A DNA stretch of 64,000 nt from Massiliimalia timonensis (GTDB taxonomy: Bacteria > Bacillota > Clostridia > Oscillospirales > Ruminococcaceae): assembly GCF_900186585.1 (NCBI RefSeq), contig NZ_FYDD01000003.1:682001-746000 (forward strand). Direction: 5' to 3'. A program made the position numbers and the translations under genes. Shown piece after piece: positions 24,954 through 34,416 of this stretch. How positions within the stretch are numbered: position 1 is the first letter of the stretch; each line of letters opens with the position of its first letter. The notes beneath the pieces were generated by a model. That model made no database searches. It was given only the letters and a program-made list of their open reading frames with translations, and was not told the DNA's origin.

Positions 24954-26270
24954 ATGAAGAAAGTTAGTGTGATTGGCGCCGGGCTTGCCGGCTGTGAAGC
25001 GGCATGGCAGCTCGCACGGCGCGGGATAGAGGTGGACCTTTATGAGATGAAGCCCAAAAAGTATACGCCGGCTCATCATTATGAGGGATTTGCAGAATTG
25101 ATTTGTTCCAATTCTCTGAAAGCTGCCCGGTTTGATTCGGCGGCAGGTCTTTTAAAGGCAGAGATGACCCGGCTCCATTCCCTGGTCATGGAAAGCGCAC
25201 GGCAGTGCGCTGTTCCGGCAGGGGGAGCCTTGGCGGTTGACCGCACGCTGTTTTCCAATTACATCACCAGTCACATTACCGGGCATGAACTCATTCATGT
25301 GATCCACAGGGAAGTAACAGAGCTTCCGCTGGGGATGGTGATTGTTGCAGCGGGTCCATTGATGTCTGACGGATTAGCCTCTGCGATACAAGGACTCGTC
25401 AAAGAGGAGCATCTTAGCTTCTTTGATGCGGCGGCTCCGATTGTTTCGGCGGATACTGTGAATATGCAGATCGCCTTTGCCGCTTCCCGTTATAGCAACG
25501 GGGAGGGAGATGATTACATCAACTGCCCGATGAACAAAGCGGAGTACGAGCAGTTTTATGATGCCTTGATCCATGCGGAACAGGCGCCGCTCAAAGAGAT
25601 CGACCAGCGTGATTTCAAGGTGTACGAGGGATGTATGCCGGTAGAAGTCATGGCGAAAAGGGGGCCGGATACCCTGCGGTATGGGCCGCTGAAACCGGTT
25701 GGCTTAACTGACCCGCGCACAGGGCACCGTCCGTGGGCAGTGGTACAGCTAAGAAAAGAGAACGCCGCTTCCACCATGTACAATTTGGTAGGCTTTCAGA
25801 CCAATCTAAAATGGGGCGAGCAAAAACGAGTATTTTCCATGATACCGGGCTTGGAGCAGGCGGAATTTCTGCGGTATGGGGTGATGCACCGCAATACCTT
25901 TTTAAACAGCCCAAAGCTTTTGGACTGCCATTTCCGGCTGAAGGAACAGCCCAATATTTTCTTTGCAGGGCAGATCACCGGGGTGGAAGGATACACCGAA
26001 AGCGCTGCTTCCGGGATCATGGCAGGGCTGAATGCCGGACGGATCTTGGAGGGGAAAGAGCCGGTGACCTTACCTGTGGAATCCATGATCGGGGCGCTTT
26101 CTCATTACATCAGCGATGAAACGGTTGTGAATTTCCAGCCGATGGGGGCGAATATGGGCGTTTTGCCGCCGCTTCCGGAACGGATCCGGGACAAGAAACT
26201 TCGTTACCAGACCATTGCCGAACGCGGGATGAAAGCGTTTGAAACAGCATTGGAAGGATATGGGGAATAA
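24954..26270 (+). CDS. trmFO: Folate-dependent tRNA m5U54 methyltransferase TrmFO
   Basis: A 438-residue flavoprotein that methylates U54 of tRNA with methylenetetrahydrofolate. The FAD-binding motif VIGAGLAGCEAA is at residues 6-17; the two cysteines of the family are present, in LICSNSLK (about 51) and EGCMPVEVMAKRG; QITGVEGYTESAASG is the C-terminal FAD contact. I chose ATG 24954, with GAGGAG five bases upstream. It follows topA by 12 bases, the conserved topA-trmFO (gid) arrangement. Confidence 0.96.
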   Translation: MKKVSVIGAGLAGCEAAWQLARRGIEVDLYEMKPKKYTPAHHYEGFAELICSNSLKAARFDSAAGLLKAEMTRLHSLVMESARQCAVPAGGALAVDRTLFSNYITSHITGHELIHVIHREVTELPLGMVIVAAGPLMSDGLASAIQGLVKEEHLSFFDAAAPIVSADTVNMQIAFAASRYSNGEGDDYINCPMNKAEYEQFYDALIHAEQAPLKEIDQRDFKVYEGCMPVEVMAKRGPDTLRYGPLKPVGLTDPRTGHRPWAVVQLRKENAASTMYNLVGFQTNLKWGEQKRVFSMIPGLEQAEFLRYGVMHRNTFLNSPKLLDCHFRLKEQPNIFFAGQITGVEGYTESAASGIMAGLNAGRILEGKEPVTLPVESMIGALSHYISDETVVNFQPMGANMGVLPPLPERIRDKKLRYQTIAERGMKAFETALEGYGE

Positions 26271-26304
26271 AATCCCTTTTTGGACCGATAAGGAGATGAA
26301 TATC

Positions 26305-27306
26305 ATGAAAGTTGTAGTAGATGGATTTGGCGGGGATAACGCTCCGCTGTCAGTACTTCAGGGAAGCGCGCTGGCCGTGAAAGAATACGGCGTTTCCATT
26401 ATCATGACAGGCGATGAATCTGTGCTGAGAAAAACCGCGCAGGAGCATAATATTTCAGTGGAGGGGATCACCTTTCATCATACAGAAGATGTGATCGAGG
26501 TTTGCGACGACCCGACTTCGATCGTAAAGGAACACGCGCAGTCGTCTATGGCGGTCGCGATGAAACTGCTGGCAGACGGAGAGGCAGACGCTTTTGTCAG
26601 TGCCGGCAGTACGGGGGCGGTCGTTGTGGGGGCTTCCCTCATTGTCAAGCGTTTAAAAGGAATTAAGCGTGCTTCTATCGCTACAGTCATTCCCTCCCAG
26701 CAGGGATGCTTTTTGCTGGCGGATGCCGGGGCTAATTTGGAATGCCGGCCGGAAATGCTGACCCAATTCGCTATGATGGGCTCTATTTATATGAACCGGA
26801 TCATTGGGGTGGAGAACCCGCGCATTGGACTGGTCAATGTAGGGGAAGAGGAGACCAAAGGCAGGGAACTGCAGCTTGAAACTTTCTCTATGCTGAAAGA
26901 ATCCGGCATGAATTTTGTCGGGAATGTAGAAGCCAGGGATATTCCGCTTGGAAAAGCCGATGTAGTAGTTGCCGATGGGTTTACCGGGAATGTGATCTTA
27001 AAGCTGACTGAAGGTCTGGCGAAGTTTTTGATGGGCAACATCAAAGATATTTTCATGGGAAGCCTGGGCGGAAAGATGGCGGCCGCTTTGGTATTAAAGG
27101 ATATGAAAAAGTTCAAGCAGAAAATGGACTACAAAGAATACGGCGGCGCCCCGCTTTTGGGTTCGGCGAAACCGGTGATCAAGGCGCATGGCAGCTCAGA
27201 CGGGTACGCTTATAAAAACGCGATCCGCCAGGCATGCGATTTTGTAAAGCAGGATGTCAATGGGGAGATCGCCAAAGTACTAAGAGAACAGAAAGCAAAG
27301 GCATAA
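26305..27306 (+). CDS. plsX: Phosphate acyltransferase PlsX
   Basis: A 333-residue enzyme that converts acyl-ACP to acyl-phosphate, the first step of PlsX/PlsY phospholipid synthesis. Signatures are MKVVVDGFGGDNAP at the N-terminus, SAGSTGAVVV, and ADGFTGNVILKLTEG. ATG 26305 is nine bases after AAGGAG and gives the canonical start. It lies 34 bases after trmFO and 22 before rnc. The acyl carrier protein gene that usually separates plsX and rnc is absent. Confidence 0.96.
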   Translation: MKVVVDGFGGDNAPLSVLQGSALAVKEYGVSIIMTGDESVLRKTAQEHNISVEGITFHHTEDVIEVCDDPTSIVKEHAQSSMAVAMKLLADGEADAFVSAGSTGAVVVGASLIVKRLKGIKRASIATVIPSQQGCFLLADAGANLECRPEMLTQFAMMGSIYMNRIIGVENPRIGLVNVGEEETKGRELQLETFSMLKESGMNFVGNVEARDIPLGKADVVVADGFTGNVILKLTEGLAKFLMGNIKDIFMGSLGGKMAAALVLKDMKKFKQKMDYKEYGGAPLLGSAKPVIKAHGSSDGYAYKNAIRQACDFVKQDVNGEIAKVLREQKAKA

Positions 27307-27328
27307 GCTGATAGGGAGGACGAGGAGC

Positions 27329-28009
27329 TTGGTGGATTTTGAAACACAGATTCAATATCATTATCACAAGAAAAGTTGGATGAATGAAGCGCTGACCCAT
27401 CCGTCCTATGCCAACGAAGGAAGAAAGCATTTAAAGAATAACCAGCGGCTGGAATTTTTAGGGGATTCGGTCCTGTCCATTATCGTTGCGCAGCATTTGT
27501 TTGAGCATTACCGCCATTTGCCGGAGGGGGAGCTGACAAAGCTGAGAGCTTCTTTAGTGTGTGAAAAAAGCCTGCATCAGTTTGCCTTGCAGATCCATTT
27601 AGGGGATTATCTGGTGCTTGGAAAAGGGGAAGAAATGACCGGCGGCAGGGAACGTCCATCCATTTTAGCGGATGCGTTTGAGGCGGTGATCGCTTCCATC
27701 TACCTTGACAGCGGTCTGGAAGCGGCGCGCGATTTTGTACTGCGCTTTATCCCGCAAAAGCTGGATGTGAAAAAGATGACCTATGTCAGCGATTATAAGA
27801 CCGCGCTTCAGGAAATTATCCAGAAAAACCGGGAAGAAAAAATCGAATATGTGCTGGTGGAAGAAAAGGGACCGGATCACAATAAGCTGTTTACAGTGGA
27901 AGTACACCTTAATTCCAATGTGATCGGTACCGGCACCGGCAGAAGCAAAAAACAGGCGGAGCAGGTTGCGGCCAAGGAAGCGCTGGCGCTGATGGGTTAT
28001 GAAACATAG
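27329..28009 (+). CDS. rnc: Ribonuclease III
   Basis: A 226-residue RNase III that cuts double-stranded RNA, including rRNA precursors. The catalytic signature QRLEFLGDSVLS carries the metal-binding Glu and Asp; the partner DAFEAVIASIYLD is intact; a double-stranded RNA-binding domain fills residues 155-224 and ends GTGRSKKQAEQVAAKEAL. The start is non-ATG: TTG 27329 (eight bases after GGGAGGA) or GTG 27332 (five after GAGGAG). The stop overlaps the next gene by 11 bases. Confidence 0.96.
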   Translation: MVDFETQIQYHYHKKSWMNEALTHPSYANEGRKHLKNNQRLEFLGDSVLSIIVAQHLFEHYRHLPEGELTKLRASLVCEKSLHQFALQIHLGDYLVLGKGEEMTGGRERPSILADAFEAVIASIYLDSGLEAARDFVLRFIPQKLDVKKMTYVSDYKTALQEIIQKNREEKIEYVLVEEKGPDHNKLFTVEVHLNSNVIGTGTGRSKKQAEQVAAKEALALMGYET

Positions 28010-29000
28010 TAATATCTCGGTCTTTATCCCGCATATCGGCTGTAAAAACCGGTGCAGCTTTTGCAATCAGCATGTGATCTCCGGCGCACAGCATGCTCCT
28101 TCTCCGCAGGAAGTAGACAGGCTGCTGCGGGAAGCGCTTGCGGTACACCGCGGCGATCCCTTGAAAACAGAGATTGCCTTTTTCGGCGGCAGCTTTACCG
28201 CTGTCCCGTGGGCTTACCGGGCCACCTTATTGCAGACAGCGCAGCATTATCTGGAGGAATTTGGGTTAAAAGGGATCAGGATCTCTACCCGGCCGGATGC
28301 CATTACGCCGGAAATTCTTTCAGAACTGAAAGGGTACCGGGTCACCGCGATCGAATTGGGTGCACAAAGTATGGATGACAGCGTGCTGGAAATGAATCAT
28401 CGAGGGCATACCGCCCGGCAGGTGCGCGCCGCCGCACAGATGATCCGACGGGAAAAGTTTGAACTGGGGCTTCAAATGATGGTCGGTTTATATGGGGCGA
28501 CCGCGGCGTCAGACATAGCTTCTGCGCAGGAGCTGGCTGATCTGCATCCGGATACGGTGCGGATTTATCCCACGGTCATTTTGCCGGGAACGGAGCTGGA
28601 AAAACGATACCGGGCCGGGGAATATCCGGTGATGCCAATGGAAGAAGCGGTTGACTTGTGTGCAAAGCTGCTGCGGTTGTTTGAAGAGCGGTCTATCCCG
28701 GTAATAAAATTAGGGCTCCACGCCTCCGAACAGGTGGCACGGGAAATGGTTGCGGGAATTTATCATCCAGCGTTCCGGGAGCTTTGCGAAAGCAGGGTAT
28801 ACCGGGAACAGGCTGTTTCTGTGCGGGTTCCTAAAATGTTAAGTGAAATCACTTTACAGACAAACCCGACAGAACTTTCTAAAATGATAGGACAAAAGCG
28901 CGGCAATATTTTATGGTTAGAAAAGCATTGGGGCCGCCCGGTCAGGGTGACGGGGAACCCAGCTTTAAAAAAGTATGAGATCCAAGTAGCAGAAGAATAA
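27999..29000 (+). CDS. Radical SAM protein, Elp3/COG1243-like
   Basis: A 333-residue radical SAM enzyme. CKNRCSFC (about 16-23) binds the 4Fe-4S cluster, FFGGSFTAVP follows as the glycine-rich SAM motif, and residues 70-240 complete the partial TIM barrel. It resembles the radical SAM part of Elp3-type tRNA-modifying proteins but lacks the acetyltransferase domain. Genes like this between rnc and smc are common in Clostridia; the substrate is not known. It overlaps rnc by 11 bases and ends 14 bases before smc. Confidence 0.87.
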   Translation: MKHSNISVFIPHIGCKNRCSFCNQHVISGAQHAPSPQEVDRLLREALAVHRGDPLKTEIAFFGGSFTAVPWAYRATLLQTAQHYLEEFGLKGIRISTRPDAITPEILSELKGYRVTAIELGAQSMDDSVLEMNHRGHTARQVRAAAQMIRREKFELGLQMMVGLYGATAASDIASAQELADLHPDTVRIYPTVILPGTELEKRYRAGEYPVMPMEEAVDLCAKLLRLFEERSIPVIKLGLHASEQVAREMVAGIYHPAFRELCESRVYREQAVSVRVPKMLSEITLQTNPTELSKMIGQKRGNILWLEKHWGRPVRVTGNPALKKYEIQVAEE

Positions 29001-29014
29001 AACGAGGTGGCAGT

Positions 29015-32000
29015 TTGGTATTAAAATCGTTGGAGATCCAGGGATTTAAGTCCTTTCCGGATAAAACAAAAATACAGTTTGGGCAGGGGTTAACAGCTGT
29101 TGTCGGCCCAAATGGAAGCGGGAAAAGCAATATCAGCGACGCCGTCCGCTGGGTAATGGGGGAACAGTCCACCAAAAACCTGCGCGGCTCCAAAATGGAA
29201 GACGTTATTTTTACCGGGACTAAGGCGAGAAGATCACAGGGCTTTGCAGAGGTATCACTGGTCATTGATAATTCTGACAAAACGCTGGAGATCGACAGCG
29301 ACGAAGTGGTGATCACTCGGAAATATTACCGTTCCGGTGAAAGTGAATATATGATCAACCGCACAAACGTGCGCTTAAAGGACATTAACGAGTTGTTTAT
29401 GGATACCGGCCTTGGGCGCGACGGGTATGCAATGGTAGGTCAGGGGCGGATCGCTGAGATCGTCCAGTCTAAAAGCGATGAGCGCCGCGAAATTTTTGAA
29501 GAGGCGGCAGGTATTTCCAAATACCGTTACCGCAAAAATGAAGCGGAGCGCAAGCTTTCCAGCGCAGAAGAAAATCTTCTGCGCCTGATGGATATTTTGT
29601 CCGAACTGGAGGAACGGGTAGAACCGCTGCGCCAGCAATCGGAAAAAGCAAGGCGTTTTTTAGAACTGTCCGAAGAGAAAAAGACGCTTGAAATTTCAGT
29701 TTGGGTGCAAAACCTATCCCGTGCAAACGCTTCGTTAAAGGACCAGCAGGACAAAATGCTGGCGCGGAGGATGGCGCAGGAGGAAATCGAACAGCAGGTC
29801 GAACAGATCGAAGCGCAGATCCAATCGGTTTACACACAGATGCAGCAGTGCTTGGTAGAGATCGACGAGCTGCGCAGAAAACGGGAGGAAACCGACCAGA
29901 AAGCAGCGGATTTGAACGCGCAGATCGCGGTGTGCCGCAATAACCTTACCCATAACGCGCAGAATCAAAGCCGAGTACAGGGTGAGATCGGCAATTTCGG
30001 CCATTCCGGCGAGGAACTGGCCGAGGAAACGAAAAGAAAAACAAATGCGCTGGAAAGCTTGTCGGCCGAATTATCACAAACAGATGGCCAGTTGAACGAA
30101 AAGGAGCAGGAGCTGCTTGACTTAAGCGAGCAGGCAGCCGAATTTTCTGAAGCCGCCCAACAATTGGGACAGGAAGTCAACGGGCTACTGGTGGAGCAAT
30201 CCCAAAACCAGTTGCATATCCTGCAAGGCCAGGGACAGTTGGAGGAAGCACAGCGGCGCCTTTTTGAAAACTATCAGACTATCACCGGCAAAGAGAACGA
30301 TCTTTCCGCCAGCAAACAGGAGCTTTTGGAAGCGCTGTCCCTGATGAAAAATCTGGACGAGCGTACAGAATCACTGAAAAATGCTTTGGGCGGTTATCAG
30401 CTAAAGCTGTCTAGCCGGGAAAAGCGTTGTTCGGAAGCGGCGCAGAAGGTGAACCAACTGGAACTTCAGGTAAAAGAAAAGCAGCAAAACGCCAAATTGC
30501 TGGAAGATTTGGAACGCAATATGGAAGGCTTTGCTTTCAGCGTCAAGGCAGTGCTGCGGCAGGGAAAGCACGGGATACTGAGCGGGATTTTGGGGACGGT
30601 TTCCCAGCTGCTAAACGTGCAGAAGGAATATTCTACTGCGATTGAAGTAGCCTTGGGCGGGATGCTGCAAAACATCGTGGTGGAAACAGAACAGAATGCA
30701 AAAAGTGCGATCCATTTCCTAAAACAGGAGAACGCGGGTCGGGCTACGTTTCTGCCGCTGACTTCTATAAAGGGGAGCCGCTTGAACACCGCTTCCTTTG
30801 AGGAAACAGATGGCTTTATCTCTTTGGCAAGCGACCTTGTCCAGTTCGAACCCCGTTATCAGGGGATCGTGGATTCTATGCTGGGCAGGATCGTCATTGT
30901 GGAGGATCTGGATACGGCGGTTTTGATCGCGCGGAAAAACGGATATAAGTTTAAAATTGTAACGCTGGACGGGCAGGTCGTCAATGCGGGCGGTTCCATG
31001 TCCGGCGGCTCGTTAAAGGGACGTTCCCAGGGCATTTTGAGCCGTAAGACCGAGATCGAGAAGCTGCGTGCACAGGCGCAGGAACTGGAGGGCAAAATTT
31101 TTACTGCCTCTAAGGATCTACAGGCATTGGAACAGGAAAAGAACGGCTTGCAGGCGAAGATGACGGCCATTCAAAGCGAATTGCAGACAGTTCACGAAGA
31201 CCGAATCCGGGCGGAGGGTGAGGAAAAGCGCCTGAGCCTGCTGCTGGAGCAGGAAGAAGCTTTGCTGGCTTCTATGAAAGAAGAACAGCAGGACCTTGAA
31301 AACCGGATCCGGCAAATGCAGGAACAGCTTTCCATATGGAAAGAGCGTTCCGGACAGATCGAACAGGAGCTTTCTGACGCCCGTCAGAAGTTAGCTGGGA
31401 TGCAGGGCGAGCACAGCGATGCGGACGAGGCGAGAAAACGCCTTTCCGAATCCTTGCAGGGTCTGCGGTTAAAACGGCTGGAACTGCAAAAGGATATAGA
31501 GTCCACTAAAAACAGCCTTGCGGAATTAAACCTGCGCGACCAGGCGGCACAGCAGCAGTTGGAAGAGTTAAAACGCCAGTTGGAAGATTACCGCAGGGAG
31601 GATTCCCAAATTCGAGAACAGATCGCGATGCTGGAGCAGGAAACGGATGACTGCAAAAATCAGGGCGAAGCACTGGAACAGCAGGTAGCTGAACAGATGC
31701 AGCACAGGAATGTTCTGGAAGGGGAAACCACCAAGCTAAGGCAGGAGGAACGTACCGTTTCCGCACAGAAGGAATCGGTGGTACAAGATATTGCCCGGCT
31801 GGAAGAACGGGTCGCCACGGTGCAGAAAGAGTACGACAGCATCATCAATAAGCTGTGGGAGGAATACCAGCTTACCAAAAGCGAAGCGGACCAGTCCGCC
31901 GAGCCGATCGAGGATCTGGCAGGGGCGGAACGGGAACTGCAGTCCCTGCGTGGGAAGATCCGTGCTTTGGGAAGCGTGAATGTGGCGGCGATCGAAGAAT

Positions 32001-32593
32001 ACAAAGAGGTTTCCGAACGCTATGAATTTTTGAGCGGGCAGTTGAAGGACGTTGAGAAATCGAAAGCGGAACTGACCCGTTTGATCGGGGAACTGACCGG
32101 AAAGATGCAGGAGATCTTCGATTCCAGCTTCCACCAGATCAACCGTCATTTCCAGCGTATTTTTGTGGAATTGTTCGGCGGCGGGCGCGCAGAATTAAAG
32201 CTGACCGACCCGGAGCATGTATTGGAATCTGGGATTGAGATCTTTGTAGAACCGCCGGGAAAGATCATCAAAAACCTAAGCTTGCTGTCCGGCGGCGAGC
32301 AGGCATTTGTAGCGATCGCGATCTATTTTGCTATTTTAAAAGTACGTCCGGCGCCGTTTTGTATCTTGGACGAGATCGAAGCCGCATTGGATGACGTTAA
32401 CGTCAGCAAATACGCGGAGTATCTCCGCCTGATGAGCGACAACACGCAGTTTATCATGATCACCCACCGGCGCGGCACCATGGAAGAGGCGGATGTCTTG
32501 TACGGAGTCACCATGCAGGAGGAGGGTGTTTCAAAACTCTTGCGGCTGGATGTCAGCGAGGTGGAGCAAAAGCTTGGAAAGCTGGAAGCATAA
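29015..32593 (+). CDS. smc: Chromosome segregation protein SMC
   Basis: A 1192-residue SMC ATPase that organises and segregates the chromosome with ScpA and ScpB (not in this window). Walker A GPNGSGKS is at 31-38. Two long coiled coils (about 165-500 and 660-1010) flank a hinge near 520-645 containing STAIEVALGGMLQNIVV. The C-terminal head has the signature LLSGGEQAFVAIA (about 1089) and Walker B/D-loop CILDEIEAALDD (about 1116). The start is TTG, four bases after GAGGTGG, and gives the canonical MxLKSLEIQGFKSF N-terminus. Followed by ftsY, the conserved rnc-smc-ftsY order. Confidence 0.97.
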   Translation: MVLKSLEIQGFKSFPDKTKIQFGQGLTAVVGPNGSGKSNISDAVRWVMGEQSTKNLRGSKMEDVIFTGTKARRSQGFAEVSLVIDNSDKTLEIDSDEVVITRKYYRSGESEYMINRTNVRLKDINELFMDTGLGRDGYAMVGQGRIAEIVQSKSDERREIFEEAAGISKYRYRKNEAERKLSSAEENLLRLMDILSELEERVEPLRQQSEKARRFLELSEEKKTLEISVWVQNLSRANASLKDQQDKMLARRMAQEEIEQQVEQIEAQIQSVYTQMQQCLVEIDELRRKREETDQKAADLNAQIAVCRNNLTHNAQNQSRVQGEIGNFGHSGEELAEETKRKTNALESLSAELSQTDGQLNEKEQELLDLSEQAAEFSEAAQQLGQEVNGLLVEQSQNQLHILQGQGQLEEAQRRLFENYQTITGKENDLSASKQELLEALSLMKNLDERTESLKNALGGYQLKLSSREKRCSEAAQKVNQLELQVKEKQQNAKLLEDLERNMEGFAFSVKAVLRQGKHGILSGILGTVSQLLNVQKEYSTAIEVALGGMLQNIVVETEQNAKSAIHFLKQENAGRATFLPLTSIKGSRLNTASFEETDGFISLASDLVQFEPRYQGIVDSMLGRIVIVEDLDTAVLIARKNGYKFKIVTLDGQVVNAGGSMSGGSLKGRSQGILSRKTEIEKLRAQAQELEGKIFTASKDLQALEQEKNGLQAKMTAIQSELQTVHEDRIRAEGEEKRLSLLLEQEEALLASMKEEQQDLENRIRQMQEQLSIWKERSGQIEQELSDARQKLAGMQGEHSDADEARKRLSESLQGLRLKRLELQKDIESTKNSLAELNLRDQAAQQQLEELKRQLEDYRREDSQIREQIAMLEQETDDCKNQGEALEQQVAEQMQHRNVLEGETTKLRQEERTVSAQKESVVQDIARLEERVATVQKEYDSIINKLWEEYQLTKSEADQSAEPIEDLAGAERELQSLRGKIRALGSVNVAAIEEYKEVSERYEFLSGQLKDVEKSKAELTRLIGELTGKMQEIFDSSFHQINRHFQRIFVELFGGGRAELKLTDPEHVLESGIEIFVEPPGKIIKNLSLLSGGEQAFVAIAIYFAILKVRPAPFCILDEIEAALDDVNVSKYAEYLRLMSDNTQFIMITHRRGTMEEADVLYGVTMQEEGVSKLLRLDVSEVEQKLGKLEA

Positions 32594-32610
32594 AGGAGGG
32601 AATCAATCGA

Positions 32611-33519
32611 ATGGGATTGTTTGATAAAATTAAAAATGGCTTGAAAAAGACCAAGGATAATATGGTCAAGCAGGTGGAAACCCTGCTGAACTCCTTCACA
32701 AAAATTGATGAGGAATTTTTTGAAGAACTGGAAGAAACGCTTATCATGTCCGATGTCGGCGTTGCAACATCGGTAAAGATCTGTGATCTGCTGCGTGAAA
32801 AGATCAAGGAAACAGGAGCGACCGACCCGGCACAGATCAAAGGCATGATGAAAGAGATCATCAGCGGAATGCTGACCGGGGGTGAAGCGCTGAATATCTC
32901 CACCAAGCCGTCGATCATTTTGGTGATCGGGGTAAACGGCGTTGGGAAGACTACCACTATTGGAAAACTGGCCGCAAACTTAAAAGCAGAGGGGAAAAAG
33001 GTATTGCTGGGCGCAGCGGACACGTTCCGTGCCGCCGCGATCGAACAGCTTGAAATTTGGAGCGATCGCGCCGGGGTGGAGCTGATCAAACACAAAGAGG
33101 GTGCGGATCCTGCGGCTGTCGTATTTGACGCGATCAGTGCAGGAAAGGCGCGCGGCTGCGATGTGATCATCTGCGATACCGCCGGGCGGCTGCACAACAA
33201 AAAGAACCTGATGGACGAGCTTGCCAAAATTTCCCGCGTGATCGACCGGGAAATGGAGGGCTGTGACAAGGAAGTATTGCTGGTGCTGGACGCTACCACC
33301 GGGCAGAACGCTGTCAGCCAGGCAAAACAGTTTCAGGAAGCCGCCGGCATTACCGGGATCGTGCTGACAAAGCTTGACGGTACTGCGCGCGGCGGGATCG
33401 TGATTGCGATCAAGGATGAGCTGGGACTACCGGTGAAATATATTGGGGTCGGGGAGCAGATCGACGATCTTCAGCCGTTTGACCCACAGGACTTTGCGAA
33501 CGCGCTTTTTGACGATTAA
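32611..33519 (+). CDS. ftsY: Signal recognition particle receptor FtsY
   Basis: A 302-residue SRP receptor GTPase that docks ribosome-SRP complexes at the membrane. It lacks a long acidic A-domain and starts with a short amphipathic helix (GLFDKIKNGLKKTKDN). The NG domain is complete: GVNGVGKTTTIGKL (about 107), ADTFRAAAIEQL, CDTAGRLHNK and LTKLDGTARGG. AAAGGAGG precedes the ATG. It is 17 bases after smc and 12 before rdgB. Confidence 0.97.
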   Translation: MGLFDKIKNGLKKTKDNMVKQVETLLNSFTKIDEEFFEELEETLIMSDVGVATSVKICDLLREKIKETGATDPAQIKGMMKEIISGMLTGGEALNISTKPSIILVIGVNGVGKTTTIGKLAANLKAEGKKVLLGAADTFRAAAIEQLEIWSDRAGVELIKHKEGADPAAVVFDAISAGKARGCDVIICDTAGRLHNKKNLMDELAKISRVIDREMEGCDKEVLLVLDATTGQNAVSQAKQFQEAAGITGIVLTKLDGTARGGIVIAIKDELGLPVKYIGVGEQIDDLQPFDPQDFANALFDD

Positions 33520-33531
33520 GGAGAACGAAAG

Positions 33532-34122
33532 ATGATAAAATTAGTAGCGGCGACCAAAAATGCGCATAAACTCATTGAATTCCGGCGGATCCTAGAGCCG
33601 TTGGGATATGAAGTGCTGTCCCAGGCGGATGTGGACACCGATATTGACGTAGAGGAAACCGGCACGACCTTTGCCGAAAATGCAGCTTTAAAAGCAGAAG
33701 CGATTTTCCGCGCAACCGGCCTTGCGACCATTGCGGATGACTCTGGGCTGGAGGTCGATTTCCTGGACGGCGCACCGGGGATCTATTCCGCGCGGTTTGG
33801 CGGCCCTGGTTTGATAGACCGTGACAAATGCCTGCTGATCTTAAAAAAGATGGAAGGAGTCCCAAAAGAGAAACGGAGTGCGCGCTTTGTTTCTGCGATC
33901 CATTTGATTTTAGGCGAAACTGACCGCAGAAGTTATTTAGGAACCTGCGAGGGATTTATCGGCGATAAGATGGTCGGGGAAAACGGGTTTGGTTACGACC
34001 CGATCTTCATGGTAAACGATACCGACAGTTTTGCGACCCTGAGCGGGGAAGAAAAGGACAGGCTCAGTCACAGGGGCAGGGCTTTAAAGATGATGGAAGA
34101 AGACTTGAAAGGAACGAAATAA
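33532..34122 (+). CDS. rdgB: XTP/dITP diphosphatase (RdgB/HAM1)
   Basis: A 196-residue house-cleaning enzyme that hydrolyses dITP and XTP so deaminated purines do not enter DNA. It has the N-terminal ATKNAHKLIEF motif, the catalytic ADDSGLEVDFL (about 66-76), GIYSARFGG and the purine-binding GFGYDPIF. It complements the hypoxanthine-DNA glycosylase at 2.8 kb, though the genes are distant. AAGGAG lies nine bases upstream; the stop codon abuts the ATG of yhbY. Confidence 0.96.
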   Translation: MIKLVAATKNAHKLIEFRRILEPLGYEVLSQADVDTDIDVEETGTTFAENAALKAEAIFRATGLATIADDSGLEVDFLDGAPGIYSARFGGPGLIDRDKCLLILKKMEGVPKEKRSARFVSAIHLILGETDRRSYLGTCEGFIGDKMVGENGFGYDPIFMVNDTDSFATLSGEEKDRLSHRGRALKMMEEDLKGTK

Positions 34123-34416
34123 ATGCTGACAAGTAAACAACGGGCAACCTTGCGGGGATATGCCAACCAGATGGAAACGATTTTGCAGATCGGGAAAAGC
34201 GGGGTAACCGACACTGTGGTGATGCAGGTAGAGGACGCATTGAAAGCGCGGGAAATGATAAAAATGCGGGTTTTGGAAAACTCTTTGCTTACTGCAAAGG
34301 AAGCGGCGGTTGAATTGGCTGAACAGACCGGCGCCGACGTGGTGCAGGTGATCGGCACCCGTTTTGTGCTTTTTAAACGCAACCCCAAAGAACCGATCTA
34401 CGATCTGGGAAAATAA
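34123..34416 (+). CDS. yhbY: YhbY-type CRM-domain RNA-binding protein
   Basis: A 97-residue single-domain CRM protein: MLTSKQRATLRGYANQ, the GxxG-type loop IGKSGVT (about 24-30) and VQVIGTRFVLFKRN near the end. Such proteins associate with pre-50S ribosomal particles. It starts directly after the rdgB stop and ends directly before nadD, as part of the rdgB-to-leuS run. Exact role is not settled in the family. Confidence 0.94.
   Translation: MLTSKQRATLRGYANQMETILQIGKSGVTDTVVMQVEDALKAREMIKMRVLENSLLTAKEAAVELAEQTGADVVQVIGTRFVLFKRNPKEPIYDLGK

Noticed and set aside
32553-33299. 248-codon open frame antisense to ftsY
   Set aside because: It lies wholly opposite a clear FtsY, has a Ser/Ile-rich composition and no ribosome binding site or family motif.
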